A DNA stretch of 64,000 nt from Myxococcota bacterium (GTDB taxonomy: Bacteria > Myxococcota_A > Polyangia > Polyangiales > Houyiibacteriaceae). Location: NCBI GenBank assembly GCA_028284955.1, contig JANQQS010000102.1:1-64000 (forward strand). Direction: 5' to 3'. Positions 15,344 to 24,044 of this stretch are shown here, piece by piece. The first letter of the stretch is position 1, and each line of letters starts with the position of its first letter. The notes under the pieces were generated by a model, which saw nothing but the letters and a program-made list of their open reading frames with translations, was not told where the DNA came from and ran no database searches. A program made the position numbers and the translations under genes.

Positions 15344-16407
15344 TACGCGTCCTCGCGTATGTGCTCGGGCTGGGTTTGTTCGCCAGTATTGGTGCCGCGG
15401 CGTGGTTGATGTTGAGCTACCCCAATCGGCCGGCAAACGGGCCGCGGCGTAGCTTCGCATTTTCCGTGCGCGCTTCGGCGGACATTCAAAGCGTAAGCCG
15501 TTCTTTGGCCCATGCTGGAGCAGTCGAGTCTCCCTGGCTATGGGCGGTATACATGCGCGTCATTGGGGCTGATCAGCGCTTGCGACGAGGGGCCACGGTG
15601 ATGTTGACGGGACGGCTGACGCCTCGGGATGTGGCTCAGCGGGTGGCCCATGGGCTCGGCCCGACCTGGGTGCGGGTGACCATTCCGGAAGGGTCGACCA
15701 TGTTCGATATCGCGGAGCGCCTAGCGCAGCATCGTGTCTGTCCCGAAGACGAGTTCGTCGCGGCCGCACGCAGCGCAGAGCTTCTCACCCTGGTCGACGC
15801 GCCTCGCGTATCCCTCGAAGGATACCTTTTTCCAGACACCTACGAGTTTCGAGAGGACACGCCGGCTGCGCTGGTTGTCGAGCGCATGGTTCGCAATTGG
15901 AAACGGCGACTTGACGAATGGCTGAGCAACCATCCTCAAGCGTTGACGTCGGTGGCCGATCTGGAGTGGAGCCTGCACGACGTCGTCACCTTGGCATCCG
16001 TCGTGGAAAAAGAAGCCGCGGTACGAGAAGAGCGCGCTACGATCGCCGGCGTATTTCTCAATCGACTCAGGTCCGACTCGTTCCTCCCGCGCCACCGCTT
16101 GCAAGCCGACCCAACGGTTTCCTACGGCTGCCGTGCGGAACCGGCGCAGGCTGCATCCTGCGCAAACTTTGCCGGCACCATCACCCGCGCCATGCTCGAC
16201 GACGACCGCAATCGCTACAACACCTACCGCCACGCCGGATTGCCTCCCGGCCCGATTTCGAACCCTGGGCTATCCACTATGCAGTCGGTGCTGATGCCTG
16301 CGAAGCACGACTACCTCTACTTCGTCGCCCGCGGCAACCGCCGCCACACCTTCAGCGCCGACCTTAGAAACCACAATCGCGCGGTAAGAAAAATGCGCGG
16401 GCGATGA
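15265..16407 (+). CDS. mltG: Endolytic murein transglycosylase MltG
   Basis: 380 residues from a GTG. A basic cytoplasmic N-terminus leads to one membrane helix (about 26-50), a LysM-like region, then the YceG/MltG catalytic domain: VTIPEGSTMFDIAERL, LEGYLFPDTYEF, LASVVEKEAAVREERATIAG with the catalytic Glu, RLQADPTVSYG and LPPGPISNPG. The enzyme cleaves nascent glycan strands in the inner membrane. It overlaps ruvX by 79 bp in a different frame. No start codon lies between the ruvX stop and the membrane helix, so the overlap seems genuine. Confidence 0.95.
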   Translation: MASTSKRASGRKRRSRKKTTTKSTGIIRVLAYVLGLGLFASIGAAAWLMLSYPNRPANGPRRSFAFSVRASADIQSVSRSLAHAGAVESPWLWAVYMRVIGADQRLRRGATVMLTGRLTPRDVAQRVAHGLGPTWVRVTIPEGSTMFDIAERLAQHRVCPEDEFVAAARSAELLTLVDAPRVSLEGYLFPDTYEFREDTPAALVVERMVRNWKRRLDEWLSNHPQALTSVADLEWSLHDVVTLASVVEKEAAVREERATIAGVFLNRLRSDSFLPRHRLQADPTVSYGCRAEPAQAASCANFAGTITRAMLDDDRNRYNTYRHAGLPPGPISNPGLSTMQSVLMPAKHDYLYFVARGNRRHTFSADLRNHNRAVRKMRGR

Positions 16408-16423
16408 GGTGCGGATACACGTT

Positions 16424-16948
16424 CTAGCGAAGGAACGAAGTTGTTGCCGAGGTAGGACGGGACGGCAAGGCGAACACCGCGCGCCACAAGGGCAATCGCG
16501 CAGGCGCGGTCCATGCTCGGCGGAGGACACGGCCGTCGTCGAGGGAAAACTCTGTGATCAGCGATACCCGACGGGGAACTCTGCGGTTGCCCCAATCCGG
16601 AGTGACTTCGACGAACGCGATCGCTCCGCTGATCGGAGCTCCCGGATCGAGATGTTGAAGTTGATCCAGCGCCACGGAACGGAGCAACTCATCCGCCCGA
16701 TGCGCAGGTACCGAGCGCGCGCGGGTCTGCAGCGCGTGCCCTGAGAACTCGGTACGCGTCGGTTGAAGCGACCGAACCAAATCCGGATTGCCCAGCTCCT
16801 CGCACCCGAACAGCAAGAGCATGCCGAGTGCCAACAACCAGGGCTGAAGGGCCTGGAACCGCAGCCCCCTTGTTCGCGCGGGAGCGAACCGTGCCGGTCC
16901 CCCGACCCGCCGCCGTTTGCATCGTGTCGTTGTGGGTGCTTCGCGCAT
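16424..16948 (-). CDS. Putative lipoprotein of unknown function
   Basis: 174 residues from the ATG at 16948. A long basic N-terminus leads to a hydrophobic stretch (PWLLALGMLLLFGC) with lipidation Cys49. The mature part is about 125 residues, with a beta-rich segment (AIAFVEVTPDWGNRRVPRRVSLIT). I recognise no family. It converges on mltG with 16 bp between stops. Its promoter region borders the repeat cluster at 17014. Confidence 0.55.
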   Translation of the reverse strand: MREAPTTTRCKRRRVGGPARFAPARTRGLRFQALQPWLLALGMLLLFGCEELGNPDLVRSLQPTRTEFSGHALQTRARSVPAHRADELLRSVALDQLQHLDPGAPISGAIAFVEVTPDWGNRRVPRRVSLITEFSLDDGRVLRRAWTAPARLPLWRAVFALPSRPTSATTSFLR

Positions 16949-17013
16949 CAGCCTGCCAACATGGTCGGCGGACCACGATACCAACAAACAGTCCGGTCGC
17001 CACTGTGTTGTCT

Positions 17014-17223
17014 GGAGGGTTTGAGGCAAACCCTCCCCCACGCGGGTACAACCCGCGCGGGACCCCCACCCGACTCCGGCCGCTTCGCGTCCGCCCCACC
17101 GCGTAGCGGCGGGGCCCCAGTCAGTTCACCACCACGTAACCCGGTCACGTGGTTCTTGGCGGGGGAGTTTGGGTGAATCGTCGGGGTCGTACCCCGACGA
17201 GAGGGTCTGGGTGCCAGACCCTC
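17014..17223 (+). repeat. Complete hairpin repeat element A (about 210 bp)
   Basis: Left arm: stem GGAGGGTTTG/CAAACCCTCC (17014-17036), then CGCGGGT-ACA-ACCCGCG (17041-17057). Centre: CCGCTTCGCG pairs with CGCGTAGCGG with one mismatch, then GGGGCCCC. Right arm: the conserved linker, then TCGGGGT-CGT-ACCCCGA (17181-17197) and GAGGGTCTGG-GTG-CCAGACCCTC (17201-17223). The arms mirror each other. No open frame of its own. Confidence 0.85.
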
Positions 17224-17228
17224 AAACA

Positions 17229-17304
17229 ACAAAGCGGCGGGGCCCCAGTCAGTTCACCACCACGTAACCCGGTCACGTGGTTCTTGGCGGGGGAGTTTGG
17301 GTGG
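17229..17304 (+). repeat. Truncated copy of the hairpin element
   Basis: It contains the central part (AAGCGGCGGGGCCCC onward) and the first bases of the right-arm linker. It then breaks off at GGGTGG, where element B with its CTGTGTTGT flank begins. It looks like a copy interrupted or truncated by the next one. Confidence 0.75.
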
Positions 17305-17315
17305 CTGTGTTGTTC

Positions 17316-17526
17316 GGAGGGTTTGGGGCCAACCCTCCCCCCACGGAATACGATTCCGCGGGTCCCCCCACCCGACTCCGGCCGCTTCGCGTCCGCCCCA
17401 CCGCGAAGCGGCGGGGCCCCAGTCAGTTCACCACCACGCAACCCGGTCACGTGGTTCTTGGCGGGGGAGTTTGGGTGAATCGTCCGGGATCGTATCCCGG
17501 GCGAGAGGGTTTGGGTGCCAAACCCT
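17316..17526 (+). repeat. Complete hairpin repeat element B (about 211 bp)
   Basis: Same plan as element A but with different stems. Left: GGAGGGTT/AACCCTCC and CGGAAT-ACG-ATTCCG (17344-17358). Centre: CCGCTTCGCG/CGCGAAGCGG, now fully paired. Right: CCGGGAT-CGT-ATCCCGG (17484-17500) and AGGGTTTGG-GTG-CCAAACCCT (17506-17526). The stem changes preserve pairing. The right end is 8 bp from the stop codon of the acyl-CoA dehydrogenase gene. Confidence 0.85.
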
Positions 17527-17534
17527 TAAGGAAA

Positions 17535-19253
17535 TCAGCTCAGAACATCGAGTGTATATCCGCCGTCGCGCGACGAGTATCCGGCCACGGATTTCAAGAG
17601 CTCGTCGGATTCTCGCTCCATTTCATCGAGGCGAGGCCAAATTCGGCGACCGGCGAGTTCCGCGAAACCTGACGCCAAGTCGATTTCGCGTCGGGCGCCT
17701 TCTTCTCCGCGTTGCTCGATGGCCCGCGTGGTTCGCGAGAGTACTGCGGTGAGCGCGTAGAGATCGATAGCGACTTCGGCGATACGTCGTTGCACAAACT
17801 GTTTTTCGGCGATGTCCTTGCCGTGTTTTCTCAGCACGCGATCGGTTTCGCGCGCGAGCGCCGATACCGCGTTCTGAAAAAGCACGGCTTCCTTGCTGAG
17901 CACTGGGTGAACGCCTCCAAATCGTTCTCGCCCCAGCGCGCTGCGCGCGCGTTGAATGGCGAAATCGCTGAGTACACCAAAGCCTTTGATCGGCTCCCGG
18001 ATCGCTCGTGCAACTTCGGTGAGCTGCGCGCCGGGGCCTTGAATGCCAGCAAGAGCGATGAACGCCTTCAGGATTTCGTTGGTCCCTTCGAAAATCAGAT
18101 TGATGCGTGCGTCTCGGAGCATTCGTTCGTAGGGGTACTCCGTCATGAACCCAATACCGGCCGCGATTTGCAGCGTTTCGTTGACCACCATCCAGTAGGT
18201 CTCGGAGCCAAATACCTTGCAGATCGCGCTTTCCAGTGAGTAGTCGGGAACGCCGCGGTCGATGAGACCGGTGGTCAAATACGTCATGCATTCGAGCGCG
18301 TACGTCTCGCATGTCATGCGGGCAAGCTTCTCCTTGATCATGCCAAACTCGCCGATCGGGCGCCCGAACGCTTTCCGTTCGTTGGCGCGCTGAGACGCCA
18401 TCTGAATCAGTGTCTTGCATCCACCCAAACACCCCGCCGCGAGACCCAGCCGACCGTTGTTCAACACTTGCATCGCGACCTTGAACCCGCGCCCTTGCTC
18501 GCCGAGCACGTTGCTGAGCGGGACTCGGGTATCTTCGAAGTAGAGCGCGGTGGTGGAAGACCCCCGAATGCCCATTTTTTCTTCATTGGGCCCGCTGGTG
18601 ACCCCATGGTCGCGCTCGACGATCAGCGCGGTGATGCGAGGTTTGCCGCCATCCGAGCTGGTTCGCGCGAACACCGTGAAGACGTCGGCGAACCCACCAT
18701 TGGTGATCCAAATCTTGTTGCCGTTGAGCACATATCCTTCGCCGTCGGGAGACAGTTCGGCGCGGGTGGCGATCGATGCCGCATCGCTGCCCGCTCCCGG
18801 TTCGGTCAGCGCGAAGGCGGCGGTCCACTCCCCGGTGGCGAGTTTGGGCAGGTAGCGTTTCTTCTGATCGTCGGTGCCCAGCAGCACGATCGCCTTGAGG
18901 CCGATGCTTTGGTGGGCGCCGATGGTCACCGCGAGAGAGGCATCGATGCCCCCGAGTTCCTGCATCACCCGCGCGTACGCCGTGTTCGACAGCCCGAGCC
19001 CGCCGTACTCTTCCGGAATCGACATGCCAAAGAGCCCGAGCTCCTTCATCCCGTTGAGCACATCCTCGGGAATCTCGTGCTCGCGGTCGATGCGCGCAGG
19101 GTCTACTTTCGTATCGGTAAAGCGCTTCACGTTGTCGACGATCATGCGGACGGTGTCGCGCTCGTCGCCGCTCATTTCGGGGTAGGGAAGCACCATCTCC
19201 TCAGCGATCACGCCGTGGAAGAGTGCTTTCATGAAACTGTGTTCGTCGTTCAT
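17535..19253 (-). CDS. Acyl-CoA dehydrogenase (VLCAD/ACAD9-like)
   Basis: 572 residues from the ATG at 19253. The N-terminal helical domain has SIPEEYGGLGLSNTAYARV. The FAD-binding beta domain has AFALTEPGAGSDAAS and KIWITNGGFADVFTVFA. The C-terminal helical domain has ERKAFGRPIGEFGMIKEKLA and DARINLIFEGTNEILKAF, where the Glu is the catalytic base. An extra C-terminal domain of about 170 residues, as in very-long-chain enzymes, follows. It catalyses the first dehydrogenation of fatty-acid beta-oxidation with an electron-transfer flavoprotein as acceptor. It is monocistronic here, with a structured repeat at its 3' end. Confidence 0.95.
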   Translation of the reverse strand: MNDEHSFMKALFHGVIAEEMVLPYPEMSGDERDTVRMIVDNVKRFTDTKVDPARIDREHEIPEDVLNGMKELGLFGMSIPEEYGGLGLSNTAYARVMQELGGIDASLAVTIGAHQSIGLKAIVLLGTDDQKKRYLPKLATGEWTAAFALTEPGAGSDAASIATRAELSPDGEGYVLNGNKIWITNGGFADVFTVFARTSSDGGKPRITALIVERDHGVTSGPNEEKMGIRGSSTTALYFEDTRVPLSNVLGEQGRGFKVAMQVLNNGRLGLAAGCLGGCKTLIQMASQRANERKAFGRPIGEFGMIKEKLARMTCETYALECMTYLTTGLIDRGVPDYSLESAICKVFGSETYWMVVNETLQIAAGIGFMTEYPYERMLRDARINLIFEGTNEILKAFIALAGIQGPGAQLTEVARAIREPIKGFGVLSDFAIQRARSALGRERFGGVHPVLSKEAVLFQNAVSALARETDRVLRKHGKDIAEKQFVQRRIAEVAIDLYALTAVLSRTTRAIEQRGEEGARREIDLASGFAELAGRRIWPRLDEMERESDELLKSVAGYSSRDGGYTLDVLS

Positions 19254-19309
19254 GCCGTATCCTCGTCTCGCGACCAATCTACTCGCGGCGTCAAACTATC
19301 ACAACAGCC

Positions 19310-20911
19310 ATGAAACACACGGGAACAGCCGCGAATCACCGAGATCGACCAGATCGACGAAGCTTCGTGAGAAAGGTTGGCTTCGCGCCCGCATGGAGCG
19401 CGCTCGCGACGCTGGCGGCTTGCGGATTGGCGTGGCCGTTTGTGGTGGACGATGCGTTCATCATCGCGCGCTACGCGCGCCACATCGCGCAAGGAGCGGG
19501 CTACGGCATGAACCCCGGCCAAGCGTCCGATGGAGTGACTGCGCCGCTCTGGTTGGTGCCTGCGCTTCTCGTGGAGATGATGCCGGTGGGTCCAATTCTG
19601 AGCATCGACGCGATGACGGCGATGAAAGCGGTGGGGCTTGGGTGCGCGGTCATCGCCACCGGCGCTGCCGTGTATACGATGCGGGGCTGGCACGGTCCAA
19701 GAGCGGCATGGGCCACGGGCGCGATATTGGCGGTACAGACATCCGTAGCGGCGTGGGGTGTAGCGGGGCTCGAGACCGGCGCGGCGATATTGCTCGTCGT
19801 GGCGGCGATGCGCGGAGCGCTGTCCGATGCGCCGAGCGGCGGAAGTCTAGGCGTCAGTCTCGCCGCGCTTGCCTGGCTGCGCCCCGAGTCGCTCGCGCTC
19901 GGTGCGGCGCTGGTTGTCGCCATGTCGCTTCGCCATCGGAGTTCGGCGATGCGCGCGGTGGTGATTTGGATGGCTGGCGTTGCCGCGTTGGTGGCATTCC
20001 GTCTCGCGATGTTCGGCAACGCGCTGCCGCTTAGTTTTTATGCGAAACCTGCCGACTTGGTAGAGGGCACGAGCTATGTCGTGCGCGGTGTCTTCGCCAC
20101 GTCGGGCGGCGTAGGCCTCGTGGCGGCGCTCGTCTGGGGGCTTCGAGGATGTTTCCGTCAGCGTGCGATGGCCTGGGCATTGATCGCACATCTCGCCGCC
20201 GTGGCTTTTGCAGGAGGCGATTGGATGCCCAGTTTTCGTTTGCTCGCGCCGGCGCTTCCGATCTACGCGGGCTTGTTGGGCGCGGTCGCGGTAGGCGGTT
20301 CGCGTCCGTTCTCGAGGTTGCGGTTTGTGTGCATGGTCGTCGCTGTGTTCGTTTCGGCGACGGACTTTGCACTTCAGCTTCCGAGGATTCGCGCCACTGC
20401 AGAGCCGCGGCGCGTTGCAGGTGCGCAGCTCGCCGCGCGACTACAACGGTACTCGACCGTGGCGATGGTGGATGTAGGGTTCCTCGGCTGGAAGAGCGGC
20501 GTCGAAGTGGTGGATTTGGCGGGGCTCACCGATCCGGTGATCGCGCGCGCAAAAGGCGGGTATCTCGCCAAGCAGATTCCGGTTGGCTACATGGAGCAGC
20601 GCGCCCCGGACGCCATCCTCCTTCACAGCGCTGAGGTTCCCTCAATAGAGACGGTCGCCGAGACGCGCGCGGGGAAGGTGACAAGACTCCGGTCGCTGGC
20701 CGGCTTTCCGGTCGAACGACAAATCGCCTCGTGGCCGTGGACCCGGCGGCACTACATCGTGGCGGGCGTATATCCGTACGCGCCGGGCTACTACTACGTA
20801 TTGCTCACCCGCGCGGAGGCCACCTCCGACGCCGACACCGATTCAGAATCACACGCCGAATCGCCTAAATCAGCGTTCGCTGCGCGCTGCCGCCTTGACC
20901 TTGGCGCGTAG
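19310..20911 (+). CDS. GT-C-type integral membrane glycosyltransferase
   Basis: 533 residues with about ten hydrophobic helices between residues 25 and 350. The first loop carries the GT-C signature FVVDDAFIIARYARHI...DGVTAPLW with an Asp-Asp pair, as in lipid-phosphosugar-dependent enzymes of the ArnT/AftB/PMT kind. A C-terminal periplasmic domain of about 150 residues includes VDVGFLGWKSGVEVVDLAGLTDP. The acceptor is unknown. The last 42 bp overlap the convergent CBM9-like gene. The start ATG is 56 bp from the divergent acyl-CoA dehydrogenase start. Confidence 0.8.
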   Translation: MKHTGTAANHRDRPDRRSFVRKVGFAPAWSALATLAACGLAWPFVVDDAFIIARYARHIAQGAGYGMNPGQASDGVTAPLWLVPALLVEMMPVGPILSIDAMTAMKAVGLGCAVIATGAAVYTMRGWHGPRAAWATGAILAVQTSVAAWGVAGLETGAAILLVVAAMRGALSDAPSGGSLGVSLAALAWLRPESLALGAALVVAMSLRHRSSAMRAVVIWMAGVAALVAFRLAMFGNALPLSFYAKPADLVEGTSYVVRGVFATSGGVGLVAALVWGLRGCFRQRAMAWALIAHLAAVAFAGGDWMPSFRLLAPALPIYAGLLGAVAVGGSRPFSRLRFVCMVVAVFVSATDFALQLPRIRATAEPRRVAGAQLAARLQRYSTVAMVDVGFLGWKSGVEVVDLAGLTDPVIARAKGGYLAKQIPVGYMEQRAPDAILLHSAEVPSIETVAETRAGKVTRLRSLAGFPVERQIASWPWTRRHYIVAGVYPYAPGYYYVLLTRAEATSDADTDSESHAESPKSAFAARCRLDLGA

Positions 20912-22291
20912 CTTCTTGGCTGGCCTCAGTCGATCCACCGCGGTTTGCGGGACGACGTTGGCTTCTGGAGCCGTCTTTTTCCCGTCGGGATCGACAAACG
21001 TGAGCCGTCCGAATCGCTCAGGAACGTGGAAATCGTTTTCGAGGGGAGGGGACCAGCTTGCCGTCCGCATGGCGCCGTCTTTTCGAATGTCCATCACAAA
21101 GAAGTTGATGCGCCATTCGTCGCCGACGTTTGGCTTGGAGGCGGGCGGACCGCCGCGGGGAGTCAGCGCTTCCCAAGGCACGCCGATTTCCGCTACGTAG
21201 CCTTTTTCGACCGGACGGTCGCTGGGTTTGTCGCTATGGGCCGCAACCCGCGCGTCGATCTGGCTGCTCCAGGCCACGTGCCCGAAGGGCTGCGGTTTGC
21301 GGCGCGAATCGTAACGCGTGTCAAAGCTCACCCCCGTGGGAGCCACTTGAATCTCAAAGTAGTTTTTGCCGTCGCCGTCGGGGTCGATCATGATTTCGAC
21401 ACAGTCCTGTTCCCACAGATGGTCGTCGGGTTTTTTGAAGTCGCTGCGGATGAAATCGTCGTTCACGTCGAACCCGATGTAGAGGTATCGATCGTCCCAA
21501 GCGAGTTTGACGCTGGCTTGAAACTCGGCGGGTGACCCATCGCCTGGCCGAACCAAGGGGCCGAGCTCTTGGGCTGCGGCCCACGTGGCTTCGGCGAGGT
21601 CGCCGTTGATTTTCATTTCGTCTTTCGGGCGCGCCGCGCGCGCTTGTCGAACAGGAACTTCGCTGGGGCTTTTTTTCGCACGGGTTAGCGGCACCACCAA
21701 CGCCCGCGCGCGGTTTTCTCCGTCGCTTGGCCCGCGCGTCACCTGCAAGCGATGGGGCCCGTTCCAGACGCCGACGTGGAATGTCGCGGAGGAACCTTTC
21801 CAATCGGCCGGCAGCAAGATGCTTTGACGGTCGCGGATGTACTCGCCCGCTTTCCATTGCCCCGGCTGATAAAGGCGCCGAATCAACCCGTCGCTGTCTG
21901 CGTTAAGTTGCGACGAGCTCCCTTTGGCGTCCAGATGCGTGAAGAGCTTCCAGCCCTGTTCGAGCGCGCGCGATGCGCGCCAATGCCAAGTCACGCTGCC
22001 TCTTCTGCCTGGCGTCCAGGTGCCCGGGGATATGTCGTATCCAATGAGCTGGATTTTGTCTTCGAACGAAATATCGAGCGGATGTTGAGGCTTGCTTCGT
22101 TTCTTCGATACGAAGGGCTCGATCTGAGCTTGTTCGGACGAGGTGAGCCCCTTATTTTTTTCCACGCAGCCGGCAACGGCGGCAGCGCTCATCAGCGCTG
22201 CGCCCAAACCGATGATGCCCAGGCTACTGATGCCTAGGCCACTGATGCTCAGGCTACTGATGCCTAGGCCACGAATACGTTGGCGGGACAC
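20870..22291 (-). CDS. Lipoprotein with CBM9-like domain
   Basis: 473 residues from a GTG that overlaps the ffh stop codon by 1 bp. The signal peptide is unusual: its hydrophobic core is a repeat (GLGISSLSIS twice) encoded by 15-bp DNA units, ending in VAGC (Cys42). Residues 75-200 form a beta domain of unknown type. Residues 225-440 match a CBM9-like/DOMON fold: INGDLAEATWAAAQEL, LAWDDRYLYIGFDVNDDFI, CVEIMIDPDGDGKNYFEIQ and GYVAEIGVPWEAL. Such domains bind sugars or, in DOMON proteins, haem. I infer an envelope-bound carbohydrate-binding protein. The C-terminal tail is basic. Confidence 0.8.
   Translation of the reverse strand: MSRQRIRGLGISSLSISGLGISSLGIIGLGAALMSAAAVAGCVEKNKGLTSSEQAQIEPFVSKKRSKPQHPLDISFEDKIQLIGYDISPGTWTPGRRGSVTWHWRASRALEQGWKLFTHLDAKGSSSQLNADSDGLIRRLYQPGQWKAGEYIRDRQSILLPADWKGSSATFHVGVWNGPHRLQVTRGPSDGENRARALVVPLTRAKKSPSEVPVRQARAARPKDEMKINGDLAEATWAAAQELGPLVRPGDGSPAEFQASVKLAWDDRYLYIGFDVNDDFIRSDFKKPDDHLWEQDCVEIMIDPDGDGKNYFEIQVAPTGVSFDTRYDSRRKPQPFGHVAWSSQIDARVAAHSDKPSDRPVEKGYVAEIGVPWEALTPRGGPPASKPNVGDEWRINFFVMDIRKDGAMRTASWSPPLENDFHVPERFGRLTFVDPDGKKTAPEANVVPQTAVDRLRPAKKLRAKVKAAARSER
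22212..22271 (-). repeat. 15-bp tandem repeat inside a signal peptide
   Basis: Four 15-bp units start at 22212, 22227, 22242 and 22257, alternating CTGATGCCTAGGCCA and CTGATGCTCAGGCTA types. On the minus strand they encode the hydrophobic GLGIS/SLSIS pentapeptides of the lipoprotein signal peptide. Confidence 0.88.
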
Positions 22292-23871
22292 TATTTTCGT
22301 CCCTTCCGGCGCGATTTCTTCTTCATTTTACGAAGCGCTTTCTTCTTGTTCTTATCCATCGGCTTTCGTTTGACGCCCGACGAAGACGCCTGACCGCCCG
22401 ATTCGGCCACCGCGGCTTCGAGCAATGACTCCGCGAGATTGGCCATCATCGGATTGTTCTCGAGACCTTCGGCGCTGACCACTTCGCCCAGGCGCCGAGC
22501 GGCGGCCATTTGCTTCATGCCGGGTATTTTGGAGAGCATGCCGGCCTGAGAGCCGATGTTGCCCATCATTTGCTTCATGAACAAGAAGCGTTTGAGCAGG
22601 TCAACGAGCTCCTGCTTGGTGCGGCCGGAGCCTTTGGCGACGCGGTCGAGTCTCGATGGCTGTTTCGAGAAGAGCTCGATGTCCGCGCGTTCGCCACGCG
22701 TCATGGAGCTCACCATGGCCTTGGTTCGGCCCAGTTCCTTATCGTCGATCTGAAACCCTTCAGGAACGCTGTCGGCGAAGAAGGGGAGCTTCTCGAGAAT
22801 ATCCTGCAAGGGCCCCATCGACTGCAGGGCTTCGATTTGCTCGAGAAAATCGTCCAGAGTGAACTGCCCCTGGAGCATGCGCTTGGCGTCGCGTTCGGCC
22901 TTGTCTTCGTCGAGGACGCCTTCGAAGTCTTTCATCAGGCCGACGACGTCGCCCATGCCCAAAATGCGGCTCGCCATCCCATCGGGGCGAAACGCTTCGA
23001 GCTTGTCGAGGCCTTCTCCGAGGCCAGCAAACTTCACGGGAGCTCCGGTGACATCGCGAATCGAGAGCGCCGCGCCGCCTCGGGCGTCTCCGTCGAGCTT
23101 GGTAAGCACCACGCCAGTCAGTCCGAGCCGCTCATGAAACGATTTGGCAGTTTTGACGGAGTCTTGCCCGATCATGGCGTCGACGACGAGGAACACATTT
23201 TGGGGGCGCACGCGCCCCTTGATGTCGTCGAGCTCTTGCATGAGCGGCTCGTCAATGGCGAGGCGCCCCGCGGTGTCATAGATAATCGTGTCGCGCTTGA
23301 GCTTCCGCGCCTGAGCGATCGCGCGCTCACAAATATCGAACGGTCGCCCGCCAGGAATCGCGAACACGGGAACGTCGATGCGCTCTCCGAGCACCTGAAG
23401 CTGTTCGATGGCGCCAGGGCGCGCCACGTCGGCCGCGACCAGCAGAGGTTTTTTGTTGTGTTCGCGTTCGAGCAAGCTCGCGAGCTTGGCGGCGCTGGTG
23501 GTCTTACCCGACCCCTGCAGGCCCACCATCATGATGCCGGTGGGCGTTGACTTGCTGCCGAATTCGATGGGCGGACCGTCGAACGACATCATGCGCTCAA
23601 GCTCGTCTTGGCAGATCTTGATGAACTGCTCCGCCGGCCCGACCTGAATCTTTCGCTTCTTCGATTTGCGGGTGGTCTCTACGACCTGTCCGAGCGAAGC
23701 GTCTTTGACTCGGGCGAGAAACTGTTTGGTGACGTTGAACTCAACATCGGCTTCGAGCAGCGACAGCCGCACATCGCGGAGCGCCTGATCGATATTGTCT
23801 TCGGTGAGCTCGGTGACCCCCGCGAGCCGATTGCGGGCGGTGCGAAACCCTTTACTCAGCGTCTCAAACAT
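22291..23871 (-). CDS. ffh: Signal recognition particle protein Ffh
   Basis: 526 residues. The N domain (1-90) contains ELTEDNIDQALRDVRLSLLEADV. The G domain has the P-loop VGLQGSGKTTSAAKLA, DVARPGAIEQL, DTAGRLAIDE and TKLDGDARGG. The Met-rich M domain (about 325-440) binds 4.5S RNA and signal sequences. The C-terminal 30 residues are an unusually basic Lys/Arg tail. It targets nascent membrane proteins to FtsY and the translocon. The next gene (CBM9-like lipoprotein) starts at its stop codon. No 4.5S RNA gene was recognised nearby. Confidence 0.97.
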   Translation of the reverse strand: MFETLSKGFRTARNRLAGVTELTEDNIDQALRDVRLSLLEADVEFNVTKQFLARVKDASLGQVVETTRKSKKRKIQVGPAEQFIKICQDELERMMSFDGPPIEFGSKSTPTGIMMVGLQGSGKTTSAAKLASLLEREHNKKPLLVAADVARPGAIEQLQVLGERIDVPVFAIPGGRPFDICERAIAQARKLKRDTIIYDTAGRLAIDEPLMQELDDIKGRVRPQNVFLVVDAMIGQDSVKTAKSFHERLGLTGVVLTKLDGDARGGAALSIRDVTGAPVKFAGLGEGLDKLEAFRPDGMASRILGMGDVVGLMKDFEGVLDEDKAERDAKRMLQGQFTLDDFLEQIEALQSMGPLQDILEKLPFFADSVPEGFQIDDKELGRTKAMVSSMTRGERADIELFSKQPSRLDRVAKGSGRTKQELVDLLKRFLFMKQMMGNIGSQAGMLSKIPGMKQMAAARRLGEVVSAEGLENNPMMANLAESLLEAAVAESGGQASSSGVKRKPMDKNKKKALRKMKKKSRRKGRK

Positions 23872-24044
23872 GGCTCAGCGTCTTCCCGTAGGCTCTGGTC
23901 AGATAGTGCTCGGCGTCCTCTGTGCGTAGAGTTCTCGCCCGGAATTGCGCTGGCGTAGCATGCACAAAAGATGCCGCGCAAGGTCGCCCGGGCTGCCTTC
24001 GCAGCCTTGACCCGACTTTGGCTTTGGGACCAAGGTGCATGGCC

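Noticed and set aside
17014..17526. Integron attC sites or a CRISPR-like array
   Set aside because: The hairpins sit at gene 3' ends, but the GTTRRRY/RYYYAAC core pairs are missing and there is no integrase. Spacing and content do not fit repeat-spacer units.
22510..23550. 346-codon plus-strand frame opposite ffh
   Set aside because: Mirror of conserved ffh codons; no domain recognised.
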